Below the pieces are notes generated by a model, which saw nothing but the letters and a program-made list of their open reading frames with translations, was not told where the DNA came from and did no database searches. Both the position numbers and the translations under genes were made by a program. Shown here piece after piece: positions 7,854-16,215 of a DNA stretch of 33,923 nucleotides; the stretch's first letter is position 1, and each line of letters opens with the position of its first letter. The DNA lies in the NCBI GenBank assembly GCA_003696975.1, contig RFGT01000204.1:1-33923 (forward strand). The letters are read 5' to 3'. Source of the stretch: Nitrospirota bacterium. Lineage in GTDB: Bacteria; Nitrospirota; Nitrospiria; Nitrospirales; UBA8639.

Positions 7854-8999
7854 CTAACGGGCTCCCTTGGTTAACGCCGAAAGCCGCCAGGACGGGCCAT
7901 AGAATTGAGGATCAGCCAACCATCGCTTGACGGAGGCTCGCTCCAGGGGTTCCACCGTGACCATGCCAATACGGCGGGGTAGCACGCAATGAATATGGCC
8001 GCTAGCGACTTTTTTGTCGTGCAGCATGGCATCCCACAATTGTACGAAGGAAACGGGCGGCAATCGCCACGGCAAGCCGGCTTGACGAACGAGATCGCGC
8101 TGGCGCTCCACCACGTCCTTGGCGCAATACCCGAGATGATAGGCCAATGTCGCTTCCGTTACCATCCCGATTGCCACGGCTTCGCCATGAAGCAGACGAC
8201 GATAGCGGCCCAAGGCCTCCAAGGCATGACCAATCGTATGTCCATAATTGAGAATACGGCGAAGACCGGCCTCTTTCTCGTCCCTACGCACGACCCTAGC
8301 CTTGATTTCACAACAGCGCGTGATCACCTGGGACATCAGCCCCAGATCCATCTTGCAGATATCCGCCATATTGGTCTCCAAAAAGGAAAAGAAGTGGCGG
8401 TCGGTGATCATGCCATACTTGATCACCTCTGCCAGACCTGCTATCCGTTCGCGCAGAGGCAACGTTCGGAGCGTTTCAGGATCCACAAGCACGAACGCGG
8501 GCTGGTAGAAGGCGCCAATCATATTTTTGCCCAAGGGATGATTCACTCCCGTCTTCCCCCCGACACTGGAGTCCACCTGCGCGACTAGACTCGTGGCCAC
8601 CTGGACAAACGGAATCCCTCGGCGATAGATGGCCGCAGTGAACCCTGTCATGTCCCCAATGACCCCGCCCCCCAATGCAATGAGAACAGCTCCGCGATCA
8701 AACCGTTGCGCCATCAGCACATCAATGATTCGTGCAATCCAGGCAAGCGTTTTGACCCGCTCTCCTTCAGGGATGGTAATCAGCGTTGGTCGATAGCCTG
8801 CCTGCCGGAGAGACCGCTCCGCTGTCTGGCCATACAAACGAGCCAGCACCGGGTTGGTGACAAGCCCTACTTGCCCTGAAAACCCTAACTGCCGAAGATA
8901 GTCTCCAAGTGCCCTCAACCCACCTGCTCGGATGACGATATCATAGCTCCGTTGCCCTAACGGCACTCGGATGGTGGTCTCCCGATGATCCATCGACAT
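7854..8999 (-). CDS. aroB: 3-dehydroquinate synthase AroB
   Basis: Second step of the shikimate pathway: it cyclises DAHP to 3-dehydroquinate using NAD+ and a divalent metal. The NAD-binding region GGGVIGDMTGFTAAIYRRG is visible, followed by VDSSVGGKTGVNHPLGKNM. The metal ligands lie in GLAEVIKYGMI (Glu), NYGHTIGHALE (His) and LLHGEAVAIGM (His). At 382 residues it is near the normal length. The start is either the ATG at 8999 or the in-frame ATG at 8993; AAGGA lies 3 bases before the first and 9 before the second. The open frame runs to 9089, but the extra N-terminus looks non-coding. It follows aroC by 125 bp, pairing two shikimate-pathway steps that are not consecutive. Confidence 0.95.
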   Translation of the reverse strand: MSMDHRETTIRVPLGQRSYDIVIRAGGLRALGDYLRQLGFSGQVGLVTNPVLARLYGQTAERSLRQAGYRPTLITIPEGERVKTLAWIARIIDVLMAQRFDRGAVLIALGGGVIGDMTGFTAAIYRRGIPFVQVATSLVAQVDSSVGGKTGVNHPLGKNMIGAFYQPAFVLVDPETLRTLPLRERIAGLAEVIKYGMITDRHFFSFLETNMADICKMDLGLMSQVITRCCEIKARVVRRDEKEAGLRRILNYGHTIGHALEALGRYRRLLHGEAVAIGMVTEATLAYHLGYCAKDVVERQRDLVRQAGLPWRLPPVSFVQLWDAMLHDKKVASGHIHCVLPRRIGMVTVEPLERASVKRWLADPQFYGPSWRLSALTKGAR

Positions 9000-9124
9000 G
9001 CATCCTTTTTTCTCATAAGAGGAGCCGGTGACTCCCGCTGACCCGGAACGTAATTGCAGTGTGAGGAAAGGAGCCACGGGAGGAAGCAATCGAGCCTGGC
9101 GAGTCTGTCATGGTCCTTCCTTGT

Positions 9125-10285
9125 TCAAAATGCACGGACATAGGCTTGATAGGCATCGTAGTTGCGCTTCATCTCGTCAAGGTGATCCCCCCCAAACTTT
9201 TCCATCATGGCATTAGCGAGTTCATAGGCAATCACCGCCTCTCCCACCACACCGGCGGCTGGCACTGTGCAGATATCCGAACGTTCCACAGTGGCCTCGA
9301 ACGGCTCTTTTGTCTGGATATCGACACTGTGCTTAGGACGATACAGCGTCGCAATGGGCTTCATGGCTACACGGATGACGATTGGCTGTCCGTTGGTGAT
9401 CCCACCCTCTAATCCTCCTGCCCGGTTCGTCTTCCGAACAAACATTCCCTGATCGGGATTGTAATAAATATCGTCATGCACTTCAGATCCCAACTTCCGT
9501 GCTGACTCAAAACCCAACCCAATTTCCACACCCTTCATCGCTTGAATGCTCATCGCTGCCATCGCAAGCCTGGCACTGAGCCGACGATCCCACTGAGCGT
9601 AACTCCCCAATCCAATCGGCGGATTCGTCACCACAACCTCGAACACACCGCCCAACGAATCTCCTTGGTGTTTGGCGAACCGAATACGCTCAATCATCTT
9701 CTCTCCGGCAACCGGATCAGGACAGCGGACTGGCGAACTCTCCGCTTGCTCGTAGGCCTGTAGAGGATCGGTGACTTCCGCGGCCGCGACTCCTCCAATT
9801 TCTTTCGTGTAGCTCACCACTCGCATATGAAACTGCGCGAGAAGTGCCTTAGCCACAGCTCCGACGGCCACACGCATCGCCGTTTCCCGAGCACTGGCTT
9901 TCTCCAAGACATTACGGATATCCCGATGGCCATACTTAATGGCTCCCACCAAGTCCGCATGACCTGGCCGGGGCCTGGTCACCACTCGCTGAATAGGCGT
10001 AGGACCGGGATCCGGAGCCATAATTTCTTTCCAATTTTCCCAATCCTTATTCCGAATCATGAGGCCGATGGGGCTCCCGAGAGTACGGCCTTTCCGTACA
10101 CCACATAAAAATTCGACACAATCCTGCTCAATGCGCATTCGCCCACCACGCCCATATCCTCCTTGCCGTCTTGCCAGATCCACATTGATCATATCTGCTG
10201 TCAGAGGCAATCCCGCGGGCATCCCTTCAAGCACGGCAATGAGGCATGGTCCATGAGACTCTCCTGCATTTAAATAACGCAACAT
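9125..10285 (-). CDS. aroC: Chorismate synthase AroC
   Basis: Final shikimate step: conversion of EPSP to chorismate using reduced FMN. A 386-residue protein, close to the family norm of about 360-390. The N-terminal signature AGESHGPCL is present (residues about 7-15), as are RPRPGHADLVGAIKYGHRD and the conserved ASARETAMRVAVGAVAK. The C-terminal part has RAGGLEGGITNGQPI and AMKPIATL. The ATG at 10285 follows GAAGGAGAAATT, a good ribosome-binding site. It is the first gene of the group that continues into aroB, the ANTAR gene, nadE and glnD, and lies 103 bp after the small AMIN gene. That gap shows no clear promoter or terminator. Confidence 0.96.
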   Translation of the reverse strand: MLRYLNAGESHGPCLIAVLEGMPAGLPLTADMINVDLARRQGGYGRGGRMRIEQDCVEFLCGVRKGRTLGSPIGLMIRNKDWENWKEIMAPDPGPTPIQRVVTRPRPGHADLVGAIKYGHRDIRNVLEKASARETAMRVAVGAVAKALLAQFHMRVVSYTKEIGGVAAAEVTDPLQAYEQAESSPVRCPDPVAGEKMIERIRFAKHQGDSLGGVFEVVVTNPPIGLGSYAQWDRRLSARLAMAAMSIQAMKGVEIGLGFESARKLGSEVHDDIYYNPDQGMFVRKTNRAGGLEGGITNGQPIVIRVAMKPIATLYRPKHSVDIQTKEPFEATVERSDICTVPAAGVVGEAVIAYELANAMMEKFGGDHLDEMKRNYDAYQAYVRAF

Positions 10286-10388
10286 AATTTCTCCTTCTCT
10301 CTTACCCTACCCATTCATCTACTCACTGATTCCTCCATGCTCCGCGAAAATCTGGCATGCTTTTCAAACAGGAGACAGGGAAACCGCC

Positions 10389-10727
10389 CTAACGAAACTG
10401 TCTAAACTGCACGGCGATTAGGCGAGTTCGATGTTTCACTGCATAGTGTACTGACGACTTTATCCCAGGCACAAGATCAAACACCAGTTGCAGGGTGGTG
10501 AGCTGAGTGCCAATACGAATCTCCCGCAAAATGGAATGCCTGACAGGAAGAACCCGAAAGGGCACTGCTGATTTGACATCAAGCAAATCGAGCTGAAGCC
10601 GGTGCGATCCCCGAGGAATCACCCGATAGGGAAGGGGACCGTTTCCATACAAAATCACTGTTACAGCATGAGGTGCCCGAGTAACTTGTACATGTGTAAG
10701 GTAGGTGGCACGTGAGGAAGCTGACAT
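10389..10727 (-). CDS. Small stand-alone AMIN-domain protein at the pilQ position
   Basis: A 112-residue protein that resembles a single AMIN domain, the peptidoglycan-associating module found at the N-terminus of PilQ secretins and of amidases. The match is the pattern of short strands such as THVQVTRAPHAVTVIL, HRLQLDLLDVKSAV and TLQLVFDLV. It follows pilP by 50 bp, exactly where pilQ normally lies, but no secretin domain is encoded here or downstream. No signal peptide is visible, and the in-frame sequence before the ATG meets a stop within 20 bases. The ribosome-binding site is weak. It could be a pilQ remnant or a free-standing accessory protein. The domain call rests on pattern recognition. 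Confidence 0.65.
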   Translation of the reverse strand: MSASSRATYLTHVQVTRAPHAVTVILYGNGPLPYRVIPRGSHRLQLDLLDVKSAVPFRVLPVRHSILREIRIGTQLTTLQLVFDLVPGIKSSVHYAVKHRTRLIAVQFRQFR

Positions 10728-10777
10728 TCTCAGGAGACTATATCATATACGGCCATAGCATAGACGTTCCTGTTGTA

Positions 10778-11314
10778 TCACCGTGATGACTGCTGCATGG
10801 AACGAGGTCGAACCACCCGGATTCGCGTTTCATATATTCTGCGTGCTGGTGTAGACAGACTTTCCAGAATGATCGACTGGGCCATAATCATTTTGATGCG
10901 AGCCCTTACAGGATCAAGGCGACTTCCTTCCCGGACAATCACCTGCTTGCCGTCCGGCAGCCGAATCATCGCATGTGCATGCTGCGGTCCAATGAGAATA
11001 CCCACCACCGTGACCGATGGAGTCGGTTGCTCCTGATCCTCTCGCCTCCGTAAGGTTGACCCCTCAGGATGTAACGGCTGAAACGGATCTCGCCGGTTCC
11101 TCCAGGTATAGTGAAAGCTCGTGCTCCCCTGAAGCATCTCCTGCTGAATGCCTTGCTTCTGAGAGGGACGGTGTAAAGGATCGCTATAGGCCCTTGCCGC
11201 TCCGGTCTCTTGTGCACTGCTCTGCTGGAAAGCGAGCCCCAACCAAAACAGGCTCACCACAATAATGGTTATAATCATTTGCCATGTTCTCAGCGTTCGG
11301 CGGCGCTTCCACAT
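10778..11314 (-). CDS. pilP: Type IV pilus assembly protein PilP
   Basis: A 178-residue protein in the standard pilMNOP order. It has an N-terminal hydrophobic segment (about residues 13-30) and then a low-complexity region. The PilP landmark WRNRRDPFQP is at about 71-80, followed by the beta domain with PSVTVVGILIG and AMIRLPDGKQVIVREG. PilP normally is an inner-membrane lipoprotein linking PilN/PilO to the PilQ secretin. Here no lipobox cysteine is seen, so it appears anchored by the transmembrane segment or secreted by signal peptide (the stretch ends near SSAQE). The basic C-terminus is short. It starts 32 bp after pilO. Confidence 0.82.
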   Translation of the reverse strand: MWKRRRTLRTWQMIITIIVVSLFWLGLAFQQSSAQETGAARAYSDPLHRPSQKQGIQQEMLQGSTSFHYTWRNRRDPFQPLHPEGSTLRRREDQEQPTPSVTVVGILIGPQHAHAMIRLPDGKQVIVREGSRLDPVRARIKMIMAQSIILESLSTPARRIYETRIRVVRPRSMQQSSR

Positions 11315-11346
11315 ATTGCTTGCCTGTCCGAAGTGTCAGCTTTCTC

Positions 11347-11940
11347 TCAAGAAGGGAGGTCACTTCCCATGTGATAGGTGACCAACTCGATCTCAGCTTG
11401 GATCAGTTCCGGCGCCTGAGGATCTCGACGGAATGAGAGTGTTGTAATACGAAGTAGAGGAACGTTTGTCAACACGTGATCAAGAAATTGGGCAAGTTGG
11501 TGATACTGTCCCTGAACCTGAAGCGTGATCACGCTCTGGAAGAGAGATCCTGATTGAACAGGGCTCATCTCGCCGGGATGCCAAAATACCAAGAGCACTC
11601 CCGATCTGTCCGCTCCTTTCGTAACCGCTTGTAGCAAGATGTCTCCTGACTGACGCGAACTCATGACACGCCAGTCATCTGACGCCACAAGATCGCCTTG
11701 TGCGCTCGGGGCTGACAGAGATTGTTCCAGTGAGGCAAGCTGTTCACTCTGACGCCTGAGCTTGACTTCGAGTTCACTCACCTCGTGCCGCAAACCCTGG
11801 ATGTCAGTCAACAGAGGGAGAAGTACGAGCCATCCCCCACCTAGACCGAATAGTCCCAGGAGGCTGTACACTACACCTTTCTGCCACGCTGGGGTCAGAA
11901 TGACCCAATCAAGAAACCGTTCTTGAATTGAGACGTTCAT
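11347..11940 (-). CDS. pilO: Type IV pilus inner-membrane protein PilO
   Basis: A 197-residue protein with a single transmembrane segment (about 23-45, VYSLLGLFGLGGGWLVLLPL). A coiled coil follows (about 46-80, LRHEVSELEVKLRRQSEQLASL in pattern), and then a ferredoxin-like periplasmic domain. This is the PilO layout; PilO pairs with PilN in the inner-membrane alignment complex. The ATG at 11940 lies inside pilN, giving a 32-bp overlap that implies translational coupling. A TTG one codon earlier is the alternative. No clear ribosome-binding site was found. Domain order and neighbours support the call more than any single motif. Confidence 0.85.
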   Translation of the reverse strand: MNVSIQERFLDWVILTPAWQKGVVYSLLGLFGLGGGWLVLLPLLTDIQGLRHEVSELEVKLRRQSEQLASLEQSLSAPSAQGDLVASDDWRVMSSRQSGDILLQAVTKGADRSGVLLVFWHPGEMSPVQSGSLFQSVITLQVQGQYHQLAQFLDHVLTNVPLLRITTLSFRRDPQAPELIQAEIELVTYHMGSDLPS

Positions 11941-12481
11941 CAAGGACGAGTGTTATGCCAAAATGAAATAACTCATTTCCATAGGCGTCACGCCGCACTT
12001 CAAGCAACCGAGCGGCATGTACGAGGTTGTCTCCTTCTAACCGATGGAGAAATCGCCAAATGTCATCCCGCCGTAGTGCCGTTCCCTGAAGCGTGACGAT
12101 ATTCTCTTGGATACGCAAGCTATCCAACCATAGTCCAAGCGGCTCGATACTGCGACTGATCGCCTCCAACACTTCGAGCGAGGCTGTACGCCGGGTCATG
12201 ACCTGATCAATCCATCGCACGGTTTGGGCAAGATGATGAGCTCTCGCCTGTTGGGTGGCAAGCCTCTCCACCCGTTTCGTGAGGGCTGCAAGATGCCCAT
12301 GGAGTTGGGTCTTGCGTCGCACCAGCTCGTCGCGCTCATGGTGCATCATAACCCACCCGTTCCACCCTACCGTCAGGCTCGCTAGGATTACGCTCACGAG
12401 AGCCACCACATGCCACCACGCCATTCGGTGATAGCGCCGCAGATAAGGATCGGAATGGGGAAAGAGATTAATCGTGATCAC
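11909..12481 (-). CDS. pilN: Type IV pilus inner-membrane protein PilN
   Basis: A 190-residue protein beginning MITINLFPHSDPY. PilN proteins typically open with a short I-N-L-(L/F)-P cytoplasmic motif that docks into PilM. A transmembrane segment spans about 22-44, followed by a coiled coil (about 48-85) and a periplasmic domain. The GTG start at 12481 overlaps the pilM stop codon (GTGA), a sign of coupled translation. With PilM, PilO and PilP it would form the inner-membrane platform that connects the pilus motor to the outer-membrane pore. Confidence 0.88.
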   Translation of the reverse strand: MITINLFPHSDPYLRRYHRMAWWHVVALVSVILASLTVGWNGWVMMHHERDELVRRKTQLHGHLAALTKRVERLATQQARAHHLAQTVRWIDQVMTRRTASLEVLEAISRSIEPLGLWLDSLRIQENIVTLQGTALRRDDIWRFLHRLEGDNLVHAARLLEVRRDAYGNELFHFGITLVLDERLNSRTVS

Positions 12482-13533
12482 GGTTCATCGATTTTCCTAA
12501 GTGCAAGGCCGACAGCCAGCGTGAACAGTGGAGCGAGTGAGAGAAGTTCATCTTGAGCCTTGCGAGGCAGGGTCACTCGGCGAAATGGATTCGCCAGTTC
12601 GACCGGACACGAAACCCTCTTTGCCACGGTGTCCAACACTTTGGGGACAAGCGCATATCCTCCACACAGAAGGATTCGAGTAAGTGCCAACGACGGCCGA
12701 TGTTCGGCCAGATAGTACTGCATCCGACTAATCTCTCCAGCCACCATCTGCCCAAGTGCAGAGCATTCGGCGTGATCCTGCATTTCACAGGAAGAACCTG
12801 TTTCCCGGAAATCCTGTTCTGTTGCCCGTTTCGTCATATCACACCCTCTCCCCTCCATCACTGAACTGTCTTGTAGAACCCATGGGACCCCATTTTCCAG
12901 GACACAGATGGTAATATGGCGTGCGCCCATTTCTACCAGCATGACTGCTCCTGGCTGCGGTCCATACATCACAGTATACATATTGGCCAATGCCAATCCC
13001 TCCATATCACAGACCGTTGGGATGAATCCTGCCTCTTTGACAATTTGGCAACGAGCATCCACTACATCTCGTCTGGCAGCAACCAGAAGAATTTCAAGGG
13101 ACTGTTCCGATGATGGAGTAAGGGAAGGAGAAAGGATGTGATAATCCAGGTAGACCTCATCGAGAGCATCTGGAACGTATTGTTGGCCTTCCTCATACAG
13201 ATACTGCCGAATCTGATCAACCGGCATGCCCGGAAGACGCACACGTTTGGCCATGACTGAAGTCCCCGAAACCGCAACCGCAGCTCGTCGCGCTCGATAT
13301 GGGGTCTCTTTCAACAATGTTTGCAGGGCTTCTTGCTGGATTGATCTGGTGAAAAGAGGGACTGAAGCGGCGTGAGGAGAGGGTAACTTGACGATACCCC
13401 AATGTTGAAGAGAGAAGTTAGCGCTTCCGTGAGCGAGTTGAACAAGCTTGATGTTCTGAGAACCGATATCCAACCCCACCAAGAAGGAGGTTAGCCCCAA
13501 CCATCCTATCACCTGTTTCACGGAGGCATACAC
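12478..13533 (-). CDS. pilM: Type IV pilus assembly ATPase-fold protein PilM
   Basis: A 351-residue protein with the actin/FtsA-like fold. The phosphate-1 motif FLVGLDIGSQNIKLVQL lies at about 17-33, a later VMLVEMGARHITICVLENG fits the second phosphate loop, and RILLCGGYALVPKVLD the adenosine motif. PilM is a cytosolic protein that binds the PilN N-terminus and carries signals from the motor ATPases. The start is taken as GTG at 13533; nearby in-frame GTG codons at 13521 and 13512 remain possible because no strong ribosome-binding site decides. It is the first gene of the pil group, with a 194-bp gap after rapZ. Confidence 0.88.
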   Translation of the reverse strand: MYASVKQVIGWLGLTSFLVGLDIGSQNIKLVQLAHGSANFSLQHWGIVKLPSPHAASVPLFTRSIQQEALQTLLKETPYRARRAAVAVSGTSVMAKRVRLPGMPVDQIRQYLYEEGQQYVPDALDEVYLDYHILSPSLTPSSEQSLEILLVAARRDVVDARCQIVKEAGFIPTVCDMEGLALANMYTVMYGPQPGAVMLVEMGARHITICVLENGVPWVLQDSSVMEGRGCDMTKRATEQDFRETGSSCEMQDHAECSALGQMVAGEISRMQYYLAEHRPSLALTRILLCGGYALVPKVLDTVAKRVSCPVELANPFRRVTLPRKAQDELLSLAPLFTLAVGLALRKIDEP

Positions 13534-13644
13534 CGCAATCTCTCACAGGTTCATGTCTATCATGTCTATAAAGACCGTGTGTTTGACGGGTCACCTTTTT
13601 GTTCTCGATCACTTATACCCCCTGTACTCCGTACCGGTTCGGCC

Positions 13645-13712
13645 TGTCAATTCTCACTCTTCCGTATAAGGAGGAGGGATTTTGACTTGACTCGCGAATG
13701 TGGGACCACATT
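13645..13712 (-). promoter_or_regulatory. Possible pilM promoter region with a palindrome
   Basis: The 194-bp gap between rapZ and pilM contains a perfect TTGACA on the minus strand (13650-13645). No good TATAAT-like box sits at 16-18 bases; the best at 18 is TACAGG, while a TATAAG lies 27 bases away. Upstream is the inverted repeat AATGTGGGACCACATT (13697-13712), with 7-bp arms around a 2-bp centre. It may be an operator, or a terminator-like hairpin after rapZ lacking a U-run. No convincing sigma-54 site was found, despite rpoN being close. Low confidence. Confidence 0.3.
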
Positions 13713-13727
13713 GCCAAAACGAAGGGA

Positions 13728-14615
13728 TCATCCTCGATGAATATCACGATGCCGGATACTGGCCTCGTACCCTAGTTGACGGCACATTTCGTGTAACCGT
13801 AGTGCAATGGCTACAGACCGATGGCGTCCTCCTGTACATCCAATCGCCACGGTCAGATAGCTACGCCGTTCTCGTGCAAACAGGGGAAAGAGAAAGGCGA
13901 AAAACGCGCGAAAGTGGTCTAACAGAAGCTTGGCCTCTTCACTGGCAAAGACATAGGCTTGTACCGCTTGATCCTCACCCGTCAGCGGTTTTAACTCTGG
14001 GACAAAATTGGGATTCTGTAAGAACCGGACATCAAACACTAAGTCAGCATCATAGGGAACGCCATATTTAAACCCAAAAGTCATCAGCGAGACCCTCATC
14101 ACACGCGGGTGCTCCACATCACCATAGTGGCGAAAAAGCCAATCTCGCAACTCGTGAACGGTCAAGGTGGAGGTGTCTAAAATGCGGTCGGCACGGTCGC
14201 GTAGGTCTTGGAGATACTGCCGCTCGAGGCGAATTCCCTCGAGGACCGGCTGTTGCGGAAGCAACGGATGGGGGCGGCGTGACTCTGAAAATCGCCGTGT
14301 CAAGACTTCATCGGACGCCTCTAAAAAGAGAATTTCGATGGAATGGCCACATGCTTTTAAATGATCGAGATTGGCAAACACGTCGGCCAAGAACCCTCGT
14401 TCGCGGATGTCGATACCTAGCGCAATATGCCGCAACTCCTGGCTGCTTTGCGTACAGAGCTCGGTAAATTTTGGAAAGAGCGCGGGAGGCAGATTGTCCA
14501 CGCAGAAGAATCCCAGATCCTCGAGACATTTCAAAGCCTGCGTTCGGCCTGATCCCGAAGCACCACTCACAATAACTAAATGAAGTGCTGTCTGAGTTGC
14601 CACTTGCTCTTCCAT
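13728..14615 (-). CDS. rapZ: RapZ-like nucleotide-binding protein (YvcJ/YhbJ family)
   Basis: A 295-residue protein matching the RapZ family (about 285-295). The N-terminal P-loop is GASGSGRT at residues 18-25, followed by LEDLGFFCVDNLPPALFPKF, a family hallmark. The C-terminal domain carries VAIGCTGGRHRSVAIALRL. In enterobacteria RapZ binds small RNAs and glucosamine-6-phosphate to control cell-envelope precursor synthesis; in Bacillus YvcJ hydrolyses GTP. Here Arg24 replaces the usual Walker A lysine, so nucleotide hydrolysis may be altered. The gene follows rpoN by 64 bp, without the hpf and ptsN genes often between them. The ATG at 14615 has a weak ribosome-binding site. Confidence 0.93.
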   Translation of the reverse strand: MEEQVATQTALHLVIVSGASGSGRTQALKCLEDLGFFCVDNLPPALFPKFTELCTQSSQELRHIALGIDIRERGFLADVFANLDHLKACGHSIEILFLEASDEVLTRRFSESRRPHPLLPQQPVLEGIRLERQYLQDLRDRADRILDTSTLTVHELRDWLFRHYGDVEHPRVMRVSLMTFGFKYGVPYDADLVFDVRFLQNPNFVPELKPLTGEDQAVQAYVFASEEAKLLLDHFRAFFAFLFPLFARERRSYLTVAIGCTGGRHRSVAIALRLHEMCRQLGYEASIRHRDIHRG

Positions 14616-14679
14616 TGGTGCTCAGAGGAGTAAAAGAGGTTACTTCCTAACCTCAGGAGTAAGAAGAAATGGCCAACTT

Positions 14680-16188
14680 TTATGCTGAAGGAATTCGTTT
14701 TCGTTGACTTGCTGGAGCAATATTCAATTCCGCCCGATACTTCGCCACAGTACGCCGAGCAATCACGATTCCGCGATTTCGCAAGCGCAGGACAATCTCC
14801 TGGTCTTTTAGAGGGCGAGCGGGATTTTCTTGAGAGACCATTTCGCGGATCATCTCTCGAACAGTCAAAGAGGAGAGTTCTTCGGCTCCTGGTTCAGCTC
14901 GCTGAATGCCAGCATTGAAGAAAAATTTGAGTTCCAGCATGCCCTGGGGGCAATACATATACTTATTGGTTGTGACTCGACTGATAGTGGACTCATGCAT
15001 TCCCACATCTTCGGCCACTTGTCGGAGTACCAGGGGCTTCAGATATTGAATCCCTTTTTCTAGGAAGGGCTCTTGAAATTTGACAAGACTTTTGACCACC
15101 TTGAGAATGGTTTTATTGCGTTGATCAATGCTGCGAAGGATCCATTGAGCCGCGCGCATCTTTTCTTCCAAGTAGGCTCTAGTGGTACCGCCATCCTCAT
15201 CATGGCTCATCAGGCGTTTGTAATAGGGATTGATCCGCACGCGAGGTAATCCGTCCTCATTGAGCATAACCACCCATTCCCCTTCGTTCTTGAAGACATA
15301 CACATCGGGCACAATGATTTGGCTTTCCTCGGAGAAATAGGGGCGCCCCGGTTTCGGCTCAAGCCCTTCGATCACATGCACGGCCTGGCAGACCTCATCA
15401 AGAGAGACACCCAACTCTTTCGCAACGGTGGCATAGCGTTTCTTTTGCAGTTCGGGAAGGTATTTTTGAATGAGAGTTTCAGCCAGCGCTTGCTGCTCGG
15501 CTGACCCCGACATGACTGTCTCGCCTATGGGATCCTGTTGCAGATGTTTCAGTTGAATCAGCAAACATTCCACCAGACTCCTGGCCCCGACGCCGGGAGG
15601 GTCGAAGGTCTGAATATGGCCGAGGATAGCCTCCATTTTTTCAAGAGGCACCTTGGCATCCTGGGCGATCTCCTGAAGAGGGGTCCGCAAGTAGCCATCT
15701 TCGTCCAAATTCCCAATAACCATCGCGCCCAAGGCTTTGTCGTGTTCATCCAGAGAAGACAGCCGCAATTGCCATAGCAAATGGTCTTCTAATGAGGTGG
15801 GTTTGGTGAGGGTCTGTTCATAGGAAGGGAATTCTTCATCGGTCAAGGGAGCTTTATTTAGCCCGGATTGCCAATCGGGTTCAAAGTAATCGTCCCATCC
15901 ATCGGGAGAAAGGGGTTCGTCAAACGTTGTCGCCTCCCCCTCCGTTGACTCCTCAGAACCTTCGCTCTCTCCCGTGCCTTCCTCCTTCTCTGAAAACGTC
16001 TCGTTGGGGGTATCCTCGGTTTCGTCCAAATCAGGAGAAATTTCCTCCAATAACGGGTTCTCTAAGAGATGCTGCGAGAGAACTTGCTGAAGTTCCAGAC
16101 GAGACAGTTGCAACAACTTAATGGCCTGCTGCAACTGAGGGGTCATAACCAGTTTCTGCGTCAGCCGCAAATCAAGTCGAAGTTCCAT
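14680..16188 (-). CDS. rpoN: RNA polymerase sigma-54 factor RpoN
   Basis: A 502-residue protein. The glutamine/leucine-rich activator-contact region I is at residues about 3-48 (MTPQLQQAIKLLQLSRLEL), followed by an acidic region II (about 50-110). Then come the core-binding and helix-turn-helix regions, with LVLRQVAEDVGMHESTISRV. The RpoN box ARRTVAKYRA is at about 477-486 and reads the -24 promoter element. All elements appear intact. Sigma-54 transcription needs enhancer-binding ATPases and often serves nitrogen and pilus genes. The ATG at 16188 lies 27 bp after lptB, implying co-transcription with the LPS transport genes. Confidence 0.97.
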   Translation of the reverse strand: MELRLDLRLTQKLVMTPQLQQAIKLLQLSRLELQQVLSQHLLENPLLEEISPDLDETEDTPNETFSEKEEGTGESEGSEESTEGEATTFDEPLSPDGWDDYFEPDWQSGLNKAPLTDEEFPSYEQTLTKPTSLEDHLLWQLRLSSLDEHDKALGAMVIGNLDEDGYLRTPLQEIAQDAKVPLEKMEAILGHIQTFDPPGVGARSLVECLLIQLKHLQQDPIGETVMSGSAEQQALAETLIQKYLPELQKKRYATVAKELGVSLDEVCQAVHVIEGLEPKPGRPYFSEESQIIVPDVYVFKNEGEWVVMLNEDGLPRVRINPYYKRLMSHDEDGGTTRAYLEEKMRAAQWILRSIDQRNKTILKVVKSLVKFQEPFLEKGIQYLKPLVLRQVAEDVGMHESTISRVTTNKYMYCPQGMLELKFFFNAGIQRAEPGAEELSSLTVREMIREMVSQENPARPLKDQEIVLRLRNRGIVIARRTVAKYRAELNIAPASQRKRIPSA

Positions 16189-16215
16189 ATGTGTCTATAA
16201 CCTGTTCCAGAAAAG

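Noticed and set aside
13552-13569. Two direct copies of CATGTCTAT before pilM
   Set aside because: Only two short copies with no further pattern; could be chance, so not listed as a repeat element.
13697-13740. Sigma-54 promoter before pilM, suggested by TGGCAA on the minus strand near rpoN
   Set aside because: The required GC of the -12 element is not at the right distance after the GG, and part of the match lies inside rapZ.
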